From the NCBI GenBank assembly GCA_964625745.1, contig CAZVCJ010000013.1, positions 1 to 41,513 of the forward strand: a DNA stretch of 41,513 nucleotides, read 5' to 3'. The position numbers were made by a program, and so were the translations under genes. The DNA is from CAZVCJ01 sp964625745. GTDB taxonomy: Bacteria; Chloroflexota; Anaerolineae; VGOG01. Of this stretch, positions 14,997 through 22,330 are shown in pieces. The notes beneath the pieces are model-generated. The model was not told the origin of the DNA. It was given only the letters and a program-made list of their open reading frames with translations, and made no database searches. Each line of letters starts with the position of its first letter. Positions within the stretch are counted from its first letter, which is position 1.

Positions 14997-16349
14997 TCAA
15001 GAAGATCGCCTCTGCCAAAGAAACAAGGCCAGGGAGACCAATACCGCTGCTACACCAAAATAACCTGCAATAACCAGAAAATTACTTGCCCCTCCTGTGG
15101 TGTTTGAAGTGGCAGTGGGCACAGGGGTGAACTTTGGCGTCAGCGCGGTTGTCGGGGTAGGCAATGCCGTTGTTGAGGTAGGAGATGGCACCCCTGCTTC
15201 AGGCGTAGCTGGCATTGGGGTAGACTCAATCGTGGACACCGCTGTTGGTTGTAAAGGTGTCTCCGCCTGAGGCGTCGGTGTGACCGTCGGCTTTGATGTT
15301 GGCGTTGGTGGCGCTTCCGTGACGGTGGTCATTGGCGGCACCGGACTCGGCGTCAGCATCGGCTGTTCCGGCGTTGGTGTGGGGGTAGGCGGCATTGGAG
15401 TTGGATATGGCTGCTCCGGTGATGGTGTCGCTGTCGGTGGAATTGGAGTTGGCGTCGGCTGCCCCGGTGCTAGCGTCGGCGTAGGCAGCATTGGAGTTGG
15501 ATATGGCTGCTCCGGCGACGGCGTTGCTGTCGGTGGAATTGGAGTTGGCGTGGGAGACACAGGCGTCGCCGTAGCTGTCGCTGGAACGGGCGTGGGAGTT
15601 GCCCCCTCAGTGACTACCGACCAGTTTTCAATACCGTCAACAAACCCATCCTTCACTACGTGAGCTCTGTACTGGCCTGCGGGAAAACCAGCCGCTAGGC
15701 GGTGGGTTACGCTGATGGCTTTCGTCCCTGAGCCAGTAAGAGAAACCCCCGTGCTGATAACATCGGCTTGACTACCACCTTCTTTGTAGACACGGATCTC
15801 TACCTCATTTTCTGTCATGCCAGCATAATCGAAAATCGCCCAAACGGTCCGAGTGCCTCCAATAAACTCTGTCTCTGCTGGCCCTTCAGGTGAAATGCTC
15901 ATGCGAAGATTCGTGATTTCGCCCGGCCCGCCTGGACGCACGTGCCACAGCTTGGTCATCACGGGATACGAACCTTCGTATATCTGCGTTCGATAAGTGC
16001 CGGGAGGAATCGAACCAGCAACATGAGTCACAGTTATGCACTCAGTGCCTGCCCCCGTGTACGGACGGGCTACGTCGTACAAAGTGACACCATCAGCGAC
16101 TGCGACCCGCTTCTCTTGCCCTTGCATACCAGAGTAATCGAAGACCACGTAAACAGTCTCCGTGCCAGCAGGGAAGAGAGTCATATCGGGGCCATCGCAT
16201 GAGTCACTCATGTGAAGATCTGTGATCACGCCTTGCTCAGTCGCAAGGGAACTCGCAACCTTCGCAGCTACCGCTCCTATCAGTGCCATAGTCAACACCA
16301 GTGCTATAACAATGGCCAATCCCACAGCCCGAGAAATAAATCGCTTCAT
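14997..16349 (-). CDS. Surface protein: two DGP-type domains, Pro/Thr-rich stalk, C-terminal membrane anchor
   Basis: The protein has 450 residues from ATG 16349. A TTG at 16376 extends the frame, but the signal peptide begins naturally at MKRF; the GGAGGAG at 16375-16369 is rather far from ATG. After the signal peptide (about 8-29) come two DGP domains (about 41-140 and 144-246), the second ending in the same VVKDGFVDGIENWSV as the 382-residue neighbour. A stalk of about 165 residues is made of Pro, Thr, Ser and Ala with repeated PTPIPPTATPSPEQPYPTP, probably glycosylated. A membrane segment near 425-443 and RRSS tail anchor the protein. DNA identity with the 12.7-13.8 kb gene around the second domain shows recent duplication. 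It is the first gene of a four-gene operon under a near-perfect promoter. It is probably wall-spanning; the ligand is unknown. Confidence 0.85.
   Translation of the reverse strand: MKRFISRAVGLAIVIALVLTMALIGAVAAKVASSLATEQGVITDLHMSDSCDGPDMTLFPAGTETVYVVFDYSGMQGQEKRVAVADGVTLYDVARPYTGAGTECITVTHVAGSIPPGTYRTQIYEGSYPVMTKLWHVRPGGPGEITNLRMSISPEGPAETEFIGGTRTVWAIFDYAGMTENEVEIRVYKEGGSQADVISTGVSLTGSGTKAISVTHRLAAGFPAGQYRAHVVKDGFVDGIENWSVVTEGATPTPVPATATATPVSPTPTPIPPTATPSPEQPYPTPMLPTPTLAPGQPTPTPIPPTATPSPEQPYPTPMPPTPTPTPEQPMLTPSPVPPMTTVTEAPPTPTSKPTVTPTPQAETPLQPTAVSTIESTPMPATPEAGVPSPTSTTALPTPTTALTPKFTPVPTATSNTTGGASNFLVIAGYFGVAAVLVSLALFLWQRRSS
15391..15566. repeat. 96-bp tandem repeat in the Pro/Thr stalk
   Basis: The sequence beginning ATTGGAGTTGGATATGGCTG at 15394 recurs at 15490 with the following bases nearly unchanged, a 32-codon unit encoding the PTPIPPTATPSPEQPYPTP-type stalk. 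Slippage or unequal crossing-over here would change stalk length in whole units. Confidence 0.8.
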
Positions 16350-16384
16350 GGAATAGAGTTTTCCGTTCTCCTCCAAACTTGATG

Positions 16385-16409
16385 CCAGGGCACAGTATCA
16401 AAGCCCTGG
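16385..16409 (-). promoter_or_regulatory. 5' leader hairpin of the surface-protein operon
   Basis: A perfect 7-bp stem CCAGGGC...GCCCTGG with an 11-base loop begins about 10 bases after the predicted transcription start. It could stabilise the leader or end transcripts arriving from the aro operon; no T-tract follows. Confidence 0.4.
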
Positions 16410-16426
16410 ACTAAACAGTACATGAT

Positions 16427-16455
16427 ATTATACCATTTTAGCACGGGGATGTCAA
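16427..16455 (-). promoter_or_regulatory. Consensus sigma-70 promoter of the surface-protein operon
   Basis: On - it reads TTGACA (16455-16450), exactly 17 bases, then TATAAT (16432-16427) preceded by TGG. The -35 box overlaps the aroQ stop codon (16454-16452). This is the strongest promoter seen in the window and marks the start of a new transcript after the aromatic operon. Confidence 0.85.
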
Positions 16456-16895
16456 TTTTTCGCCAGCTTCATCAGCAGAGCCTCCAATCCCAGGATGTAG
16501 CTTTGCCAGCCGAAGCCCACGATCTGACCGAGGCAGACGGGGGCGATGACGGAGAGACGCCGAAAATCCTCCCGAGCCTGGACATTGGAGAGATGGACTT
16601 CGACGGCGGGCAAACCAACGGCCGCGATGGCGTCGCGGATGGCATAGCTATAATGGGTATAAGCCCCAGGGTTGATGGCCAAACCATCGGCCCAGCCGAC
16701 CGCCTGGTGGATGGCGTCAATGATGGCCCCTTCGTGATTCGACTGGAAGGTGTGCACCTGGATGCCCTTGCCAGCCGCGTAAACCTGCAACCGTTCGTTG
16801 ATCTCCTCCAGAGTGACCGATCCGTAGACCTCTGGCTCCCGCGTGCCCAACAAGTTCAGGTTAGGCCCATGAATAACAAGTATCTCGACACTCAT
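16452..16895 (-). CDS. aroQ: 3-dehydroquinate dehydratase, type II
   Basis: The protein has 147 residues, the normal family length; ATG 16895 overlaps the aroKB stop by 4 bases. It converts 3-dehydroquinate to 3-dehydroshikimate, cytoplasmic, usually as a dodecamer. Visible signatures are HGPNLNLLGTREPEVYG (9-25, with catalytic Arg19 and Tyr24), FQSNHEG (50-56), NPGAYTH (75-81) and VEVHLSN (98-104, His101). The ATGA overlap implies translational coupling to the fused kinase/synthase upstream. It is the last gene of the operon, and its stop codon lies inside the next unit's promoter. Confidence 0.97.
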   Translation of the reverse strand: MSVEILVIHGPNLNLLGTREPEVYGSVTLEEINERLQVYAAGKGIQVHTFQSNHEGAIIDAIHQAVGWADGLAINPGAYTHYSYAIRDAIAAVGLPAVEVHLSNVQAREDFRRLSVIAPVCLGQIVGFGWQSYILGLEALLMKLAKN

Positions 16896-18475
16896 CTTTC
16901 CCTCAGCTTTCCTAGAACCTCCAAAGGCACTGCCTGGGGCACCTGGTCGGTAACCACAACCTGCCCGATAGCTCTGGGCAATACGAAACGCAGCTTCTTC
17001 CCCCGCCTCTTTTTGTCGGTAGCCATGGCCTTCCAAACCTCTCTTGGCTCATAACCCGCATAGCGGGTTGGCAACTCGAATCGCTGGAGAAGGGCGACTA
17101 ATCGCCCCTCGACCATCTCGTCGCACAGACCCAGGGCGACGGCCGTCCTGGTCGCGGCCACCATACCGATGCTCACTGCCTCACCGTGGCGGAGGGTGAA
17201 GCCACTGAGAACCTCCAGGGCGTGGCCAAAGGTGTGGCCCAGGTTGAGCACGGCCCGCCGACCCCTCTCATAAGGGTCCTCCTCCACGACAGCCACTTTG
17301 ACGCGGATAGCCTCGGTGATGACGGGCAGCGAGGGTTCATCTCCACGCTCTTCTAAGCGCTCGAAAAGGCTAGGCGAACCGATCACCCCCGCCTTGATCA
17401 CCTCAGCCCAACCGGATCGCATCTCTGCCTCGTCCAGGGTGGTCAGAACGAGAGGGTCAATCACAACCAGCTCTGGCTGCTTGAACGCGCCGATGAGGTT
17501 CTTCCCCTTGGAGTGATCTACGGCCACCTTGCCCCCGATGCTGGCATCCACCATGGCCAAGAGGGTGGTGGGCAACTGTACCAGGGGCACTCCTCGCATG
17601 TAGGTGGCTGCCGCGAAGCCCGCCATGTCACCGATGACGCCGCCGCCCAGGGCCAACACCGCACCGTATCGGTCCAGGCTGCCGAAGATGAACTGGTCGT
17701 AGAGGGAGCGGACGGTGTCCAGGGTTTTGTAAGCCTCCCCATCGGGTACCTGGCAGATGATTGGCTCGAGGCCCACCTTCCGCAAGCTGACGACAACGGT
17801 ACTGGCATACAGATCGCCGACGGTTGGGTTGGTGACCAGGGCCACCCTACCCCGCAGCCCCTGTTCCCACACCAATTCACCAACCTGCGTCAGAAGCCCT
17901 TCGCCCATAAGGATCTGGTAACTTCCTGTTGGCGTTCGCACCGCTATCTTTTCCACGGCAGCCTCGCTTTTCAGCAACTCGATCACCCTCCCCGCCACCT
18001 CCTCTACCGTCAAGCCCGTGGTGTCAATCTGTTGAGGGATGCGGCCGTAGGCTTCGCGCCGCTCGGCCAGCAGGGACTCGATGCGCTCTCTCCGATCAAC
18101 CACGTCCAGCAGGGGCCTGTCCTCTGCCTGAGCCAGCCGCCGCAAGATCTCTCGGACACCGCAGGTCAGGCAAACGAGCAGGCCGCTGGCGCCCAGGGCC
18201 TGGCGGTTCTCCTCAGGGATCAGCGCCCCACCACCGGTGGCGATGACCAGCCCGCGCCTTTTGGCTAACTCCTGGCAAAGCTGGCGCTCCTGTTGGCGAA
18301 AGAACCCCTCGCCCCGCTGAGCGAACATCTCAGGGATGGTCATGCCCACCTGCTGCTCGATGAGGGTGTCCATGTCCACAAACTCCCACCCCAGGCGACG
18401 GGCTACTTCCAGACTTACCTCCGATTTACCGGTGCCCATGAAACCGGTGATTACTATGTTCCTGTCACAATCCAT
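16892..18475 (-). CDS. aroKB: Bifunctional shikimate kinase / 3-dehydroquinate synthase
   Basis: The protein has 527 residues from ATG 18475; the longer open frame upstream is the tail of the GDPD fragment region. Residues about 5-170 are shikimate kinase: Walker A GFMGTGKS, DMDTLIEQQ (shikimate binding), GEGFFRQQE and ATGGGA. Residues about 180-525 are 3-dehydroquinate synthase: DGEAYKTLDTV, GGGVIGDMAGFAAATYMRG (NAD binding), PTTLLAMVDASIGGKVAVD, GAFKQP, and zinc ligands in SGWAEVIK, LNLGHTFGH and RHGEAVSIG. All motifs expected for activity are present. It joins steps 2 and 5 of the shikimate pathway in one chain, a fusion known from some other bacteria. It overlaps aroQ by 4 bases and the upstream GDPD fragment by 11 bases. 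Confidence 0.96.
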   Translation of the reverse strand: MDCDRNIVITGFMGTGKSEVSLEVARRLGWEFVDMDTLIEQQVGMTIPEMFAQRGEGFFRQQERQLCQELAKRRGLVIATGGGALIPEENRQALGASGLLVCLTCGVREILRRLAQAEDRPLLDVVDRRERIESLLAERREAYGRIPQQIDTTGLTVEEVAGRVIELLKSEAAVEKIAVRTPTGSYQILMGEGLLTQVGELVWEQGLRGRVALVTNPTVGDLYASTVVVSLRKVGLEPIICQVPDGEAYKTLDTVRSLYDQFIFGSLDRYGAVLALGGGVIGDMAGFAAATYMRGVPLVQLPTTLLAMVDASIGGKVAVDHSKGKNLIGAFKQPELVVIDPLVLTTLDEAEMRSGWAEVIKAGVIGSPSLFERLEERGDEPSLPVITEAIRVKVAVVEEDPYERGRRAVLNLGHTFGHALEVLSGFTLRHGEAVSIGMVAATRTAVALGLCDEMVEGRLVALLQRFELPTRYAGYEPREVWKAMATDKKRRGKKLRFVLPRAIGQVVVTDQVPQAVPLEVLGKLRER

Positions 18476-18791
18476 CGCGACCTCTGGCTTTATGCCGCTG
18501 ACGGAAGTGGAGTGTCGGGATTCTACATCCATTGACGACGTTGCCACCGCTGCCCAGGACTTCCACATCCTGGAGTTGGTCGAATGTGTAGTCAGAAACT
18601 GGGCCAGAGGCTGAAGTAGCCTCGTCAAGATAGAAGTAGTGATAGATAATCGGCACCCGGTCGCGTGTCAACCGAACATCGAATTCGATGGCGTCCGCAC
18701 CGAGGTCAACAGCACGCTGAAAAGAAGCGGGCGTGTTCTCAGGTGCTTCCGTGGGTACGCCCCGATGGGCAACAACCTCAAAGTAAGGCAT
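18465..18791 (-). pseudogene. Truncated glycerophosphodiester phosphodiesterase (GDPD) fragment
   Basis: An ORF from ATG 18791 encodes 108 residues. The first 85 or so are the N-terminal half of a GDPD TIM barrel: VVAHRGVPTEAPENTPASF, GADAIEFDVRLTRD and IIYHYFYLD, then RIPTL. After RIPTL, where the family normally continues into the barrel's second half, the frame runs only 14 unrelated residues (HFRQRHKARGRDGL) into the aroK start. The C-terminal half and its catalytic residues are missing, so it cannot be a normal enzyme. It overlaps aroC by 14 bases and aroKB by 11, so it may still be translated as part of the operon. The codons look intact, suggesting recent truncation. Confidence 0.72.
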
Positions 18792-19986
18792 TGCTTCTGT
18801 CCGCAGTCGAACGCTCACCGGAGATTTCACCTAACTGCTGATATCTGGCTTTTATCTCCTCAATGCTGTCTCCCCCAAGCTTCTCCATCAGTGCGTCTGC
18901 GACCACCCAGGCCACCATTGCCTCGCCGACTACGGAAGCAGCAGGCACGGCGCAGACATCAGAGCGCTGGTATTGGGTGTGCGTCGCCTCCCCGGTGGCC
19001 AGATCCACAGAGCGCAGAGGAGTGACGGTGGTAGGGATGGGCTTCATAGCCGCCCTAACCACGATAGGCTGTCCGTTGCTGATGCCACCCTCAATGCCTC
19101 CGGCCCGGTTGGAATGACGGGTAATCTGCAAATCCTGCCAATCCGTGTTCTTCACCCCGATCTCATCATGCACCTCTGTCCCCCTCCGCCTGGCGTTCTC
19201 GAAAGCCAGCCCGATCTCCACCCCCTTGATGGCCGGGATGCTCATCACCGCGGCAGCCAGTCGGGCGTCCAGGCGGCGCTCCCAGTGGACGTGGCTGCCC
19301 AGGCCGACGGGCGCACCGGTGACAACTACGACGAAGACACCACCCAGGGAGTCTCCTGCTGTGTTGGCCTCGTCAATACGCTGATGCATGACTTCTGCAG
19401 CGATGGGATCGGGGCAGCGGAGGTCGGAGGCTTCAGCCCGTTGCCAGAGTGCCCTCCCCCAGCCCCCCCCAACTTTGGGGGGGGAGAGAGGGGGGGGCGG
19501 GATTTCCGCCATCACTCCGCCGATTTCGGTCACGTAGCTGCCCACGGCGATGCCGAATTCGGAAAGCAACCGTTTAGCCACTGCCCCCACCGCCACCCGA
19601 GCCGCTGTCTCGCGGGCACTGGCCCGCTCGGCCACCAGCCGCAGGTCACTCAGGCCGTATTTTAGCCCTCCCGCCAGATCAGCATGGCCCGGCCGAGGCA
19701 CTGTCCAAGCCGGGACGTCCCTATCCTTCCAGTTGGCCCAGTCCTTGTTCTCGATGCGCAGGGCAATGGGCGCCCCGATGGTCAGCCCCTTGGCTATTCC
19801 GCTTAGAATCTCGACCTTATCACGCTCGATCTTCATGCGCTGACCGCGCCCGTAGCCTCCCTGACGGCGGTGCAGATCAACGTTGATCTCTTCCTCGCTC
19901 AGATAGAGTCCGGCAGGCATCCCCTCGATAATGGCTGTGAGGCAAGGCCCGTGAGATTCGCCAGCGGTCAGGAAACGCAACGCCAT
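18778..19986 (-). CDS. aroC: Chorismate synthase
   Basis: The protein has 402 residues. It makes chorismate from 5-enolpyruvylshikimate 3-phosphate using reduced FMN. Signatures are GESHGP (9-14), HRRQGGYGRG (39-48), RPGHADLAG (98-106) with ERASARETAARVAVG, and further on SNRAGGIEGGISNG and the C-terminal RSDVCAVPAASVVGEAM. Two stretches look like repeat-derived inserts. Residues about 163-178 (PPPPLSPPKVGGGWG) come from the palindrome at 19463-19484, and the NTDWQDLQ block before SNRAGG comes from a 16-mer shared with a methyltransferase gene at 25.8 kb. Both keep frame and fall in loops, so activity is probably kept. Its end overlaps the GDPD fragment. Confidence 0.96.
   Translation of the reverse strand: MALRFLTAGESHGPCLTAIIEGMPAGLYLSEEEINVDLHRRQGGYGRGQRMKIERDKVEILSGIAKGLTIGAPIALRIENKDWANWKDRDVPAWTVPRPGHADLAGGLKYGLSDLRLVAERASARETAARVAVGAVAKRLLSEFGIAVGSYVTEIGGVMAEIPPPPLSPPKVGGGWGRALWQRAEASDLRCPDPIAAEVMHQRIDEANTAGDSLGGVFVVVVTGAPVGLGSHVHWERRLDARLAAAVMSIPAIKGVEIGLAFENARRRGTEVHDEIGVKNTDWQDLQITRHSNRAGGIEGGISNGQPIVVRAAMKPIPTTVTPLRSVDLATGEATHTQYQRSDVCAVPAASVVGEAMVAWVVADALMEKLGGDSIEEIKARYQQLGEISGERSTADRSNALL
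19131..19146. repeat. 16-mer AATCCTGCCAATCCGT inside aroC (copy also at 25827)
   Basis: The same 16 bases occur at 25827-25842 at the end of a methyltransferase gene. In both, the - strand reads as N-T-D-W-Q-D. The two genes are unrelated, so a dispersed repeat is more likely than shared ancestry. Confidence 0.55.
19463..19484. repeat. GC-rich palindrome (C8-AACTTT-G8) inserted in frame in aroC
   Basis: Eight C, then AACTTT, then eight G, flanked by CT- and GA/G-rich tracts (about 19453-19500). It encodes PPPPLSPPKVGGGWG in chorismate synthase, a region not expected in the family. Related copies lie at 36545, 37152 and 37964. Confidence 0.75.
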
Positions 19987-20008
19987 CGTTCACCTCCTCA
20001 AGGATGTA

Positions 20009-20083
20009 ACACAGATTAACACAGATTTTCGCAGATTTTTTCCTCATCTGTGTTCATCTGTGCAAATCTGCGTCCTAAATTCA
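20009..20083. repeat. Dispersed ACACAGATTAACACAGATT repeat, copy 1 (overlaps aroE 3' end)
   Basis: The 75-base unit runs from ACACAGATTAACACAGATT through CATCTGTGTTCATCTGTG to CCTAAATTCA. It is nearly identical to 20966-21043, and each copy is an imperfect palindrome (ACAGAT... / ...ATCTGT). Its right part supplies the last 12 codons and the stop of aroE (EFRTQICTDEHR). Confidence 0.85.
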
Positions 20084-20940
20084 AAAGTTTTGTTGGCAGC
20101 CTTGTACATCGCCTCGACAGGCGCCTTCTCCCCCGTCCACAGTTCAAAAGCCGCCGCCCCCTGGTGCACCAGCATCCCCAGGCCGCCGATAGCTTTCGCT
20201 CCTGCCTGTTGAGCCTGTTGCAGCAGCTTTGTCTGACCAGGGTTGTACACCAGGTCGAAGACGGTCAGATAGCCGGGGAAGGGCAGATCTTCCGGCCAGA
20301 GGGACTCGTCTACTTCAGGCCATAGGCCAACAGGTGTCGTATTGACTAACAAGTGGGCATCGGCCGTCCGCTCTTCCAATGTTTGCAGGGTGAGAGGGAG
20401 GGCAAAGAGGGAGGTAGAGGAAAGCAGGGGGGAGAAATCCCGGATCAAGGCCTGGGCACGGGCTGGAGTGCGGTTTAACACGGTTACCTGCACCCCGGCC
20501 TGGGCCAGCGCGTAGACTACGGCCCTGGCTGCGCCGCCAGCTCCCAGAACCACAGCCCGCTTGCCCTGAGGGTCGAAGCCGCCCTCGCTTAAGGCAGTCA
20601 GGAAGCCGCGCCAGTCGGTATTGTAGCCAATGCTCCTCCTTTCGTGCACCACGATGGTATTGACCGCCCCGATAGCTTGCGCCTCCGGTGCGACGTGGTC
20701 GAGATGGGACATCACTGCCTCTTTGTGAGGCACAGTAACGTTAGCCCCCACGAAGCTCAGAGCCCGCAAGCCAGCAACCGCTTCCTCCAATTGCTCAGGC
20801 AGCACAGGCAAGAGCACGTAGCACCAGTTCAGGTTGAGCGCGGCAAAGGCGCTGTTGTGCATGGCGGGCGAGAGGCTGTGCTCGACGGGATGCCCGATCA
20901 ATCCTACGAGTTTCGTTTGTCCGTTGATGCTCAGCGGCAT
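20044..20940 (-). CDS. aroE: Shikimate dehydrogenase (NADP+)
   Basis: The protein has 298 residues. It reduces 3-dehydroshikimate to shikimate with NADPH. Motifs are GHPVEHSLSPAMHN (16-29, shikimate binding), NVTVPHK with catalytic Lys73, GYNTD with Asp109, the Rossmann GAGGAAR (133-139), the NADP-selecting NRT (156-158), and GGLGMLVHQGA near the C-terminus. It runs 10-20 residues longer than typical because the last 12 residues derive from a dispersed repeat; the natural stop was probably replaced. It is separated from aroA by the second repeat copy and from aroC by the first, so the operon remains compact but is decorated with repeats. Confidence 0.95.
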   Translation of the reverse strand: MPLSINGQTKLVGLIGHPVEHSLSPAMHNSAFAALNLNWCYVLLPVLPEQLEEAVAGLRALSFVGANVTVPHKEAVMSHLDHVAPEAQAIGAVNTIVVHERRSIGYNTDWRGFLTALSEGGFDPQGKRAVVLGAGGAARAVVYALAQAGVQVTVLNRTPARAQALIRDFSPLLSSTSLFALPLTLQTLEERTADAHLLVNTTPVGLWPEVDESLWPEDLPFPGYLTVFDLVYNPGQTKLLQQAQQAGAKAIGGLGMLVHQGAAAFELWTGEKAPVEAMYKAANKTFEFRTQICTDEHR

Positions 20941-20965
20941 GGCCCGTTCTCCTTCAATTCATGGG

Positions 20966-21043
20966 ACACAGATTAACACAGATTTTCGCAGATTTCCCCT
21001 TTTTCATCTGTGTTCATCTGTGCAAATCTGTGCCCTAAATTCA
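20966..21043. repeat. Dispersed ACACAGATTAACACAGATT repeat, copy 2 (aroA-aroE intergenic)
   Basis: This 78-base copy fills the gap between aroA and aroE and ends on the aroA stop codon (TGA at 21043-21041). It is close to copy 1 at 20009-20083 and in the same orientation, so the two could recombine and delete aroE. Confidence 0.85.
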
Positions 21044-22330
21044 CGATGAACTTAGAGCTCTCAAAGTCTCCTCGAAGCCTGGGAATGAATCTACGATGCA
21101 TTCCGCGCCCCCGATGGTTGTTTCCCCCTCGGCTAGCAAGCCCGCTATAGCCAGTGACATGGCCAGGCGATGATCGCCGTGGCTGTTGACCTGGGCCCCC
21201 GCCAGCCGCGTTGGCCCTTCCACCACGAAGCCATCGGGCCGCTCCTCGATGCGTACTCCAAGTTTGCGCAGTTCAACGGTAACATTCGCGATGCGATCGG
21301 TTTCCTTAACTCGCAGCTCCGCCGCATCACTCACCACTGTCGTTCCCTGCGCCTGGCTGGCAACCATAGCCAGGATGGGAAATTCGTCAATCATTCTGGG
21401 CACTTGATCACCCCTCACTTCTATGCCCCTTAGTTCCCCTGCCCGCACAACGACGTCGGTCACAGGTTCTCCGCTGATCTCCTGCTGATTATCTACCAGG
21501 ATGTCCGCCCCCATCTTCCTGAGCGCGTCCAAGAAGCCTGTGCGGGTAGGGTTGACGCCGACGCCTTCAACAGCTACCTCCGACCCAGGCGCCAGACAAG
21601 CGGCAGCGATGAAGTAGGCTGCCGAGGAGACATCGCCTGGCACAACGATGTCCAGAGAGGACAACTTTGTGTCCCCCCGCAGAGTTATAGTAGCGCCATC
21701 CACCCCAATGTCTGCCCCCATGGCAGCCAGCATCCGCTCGGTGTGGTCGCGGGCCGGGCCTGGCTCGCGAATCACTATTGGGCCATCAGCGTAGAGGCCC
21801 GCCAGCAGAATAGCTGACTTCACCTGAGCGCTGGCTACGGGCAACTCGTACTCGATGCTGCGTAGATTCCCGCCTATGACGGTCAAGGGAGGTAGGCGCC
21901 CATCGTCGCGACCGAACACGGTTGCCCCCATCCGTCTCAGGGGCTCGACAATGCGACCCATGGGCCGGCGGCGGAGCTGCTCGTTTCCCGTCAGCACGCT
22001 GTAGAAGGGCTGGCCAGCCAGAATCCCCGCCAGCAGGCGCATGGTCGTGCCCGAACCAGCGCAGTCCAGGACATCTTTTGGCTCCATCAAACCAGACAGG
22101 CCTCGTCCCTGCACGATCAAGTCTAGCTCAGATAGCCTCTCTACCTCGGCACCCAGCGCTCGCACACAAGCGAGGGTAGCCAGGCAATCGGCCGCTGGCA
22201 GGAAATTGCGGACCCTGGTCGTGCCCTCGGCTATCGCACCTAGCAGCAGAGCGCGATGGGAAATGGATTTGTCGCCGGGAACTTTGACCCGCCCCCTCAG
22301 ACCTTTGGCTTGTTTGACAGTCAACCTCAT
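21041..22330 (-). CDS. aroA: 3-phosphoshikimate 1-carboxyvinyltransferase (EPSP synthase)
   Basis: The protein has 429 residues. It transfers enolpyruvyl from PEP to shikimate 3-phosphate. Signatures are VPGDKSISHRALLLGA (17-32, Lys21), DCAGSGTTMRLLAG (89-102), RRPMGRIVEPLRRMGA, SAQVKSAILLAG, IDEFPIL with catalytic Asp315, RVKETDR with Glu343, and GDHRLAM. The two inside-out alpha/beta domains are complete. It overlaps tyrA by 4 bases (22327-22330), showing coupling. Its stop codon lies at the edge of a dispersed repeat. Confidence 0.97.
   Translation of the reverse strand: MRLTVKQAKGLRGRVKVPGDKSISHRALLLGAIAEGTTRVRNFLPAADCLATLACVRALGAEVERLSELDLIVQGRGLSGLMEPKDVLDCAGSGTTMRLLAGILAGQPFYSVLTGNEQLRRRPMGRIVEPLRRMGATVFGRDDGRLPPLTVIGGNLRSIEYELPVASAQVKSAILLAGLYADGPIVIREPGPARDHTERMLAAMGADIGVDGATITLRGDTKLSSLDIVVPGDVSSAAYFIAAACLAPGSEVAVEGVGVNPTRTGFLDALRKMGADILVDNQQEISGEPVTDVVVRAGELRGIEVRGDQVPRMIDEFPILAMVASQAQGTTVVSDAAELRVKETDRIANVTVELRKLGVRIEERPDGFVVEGPTRLAGAQVNSHGDHRLAMSLAIAGLLAEGETTIGGAECIVDSFPGFEETLRALSSS

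Noticed and set aside
17513..18268. 251-residue + strand ORF opposite aroKB
   Set aside because: It is an antisense shadow of a clearly functional gene.
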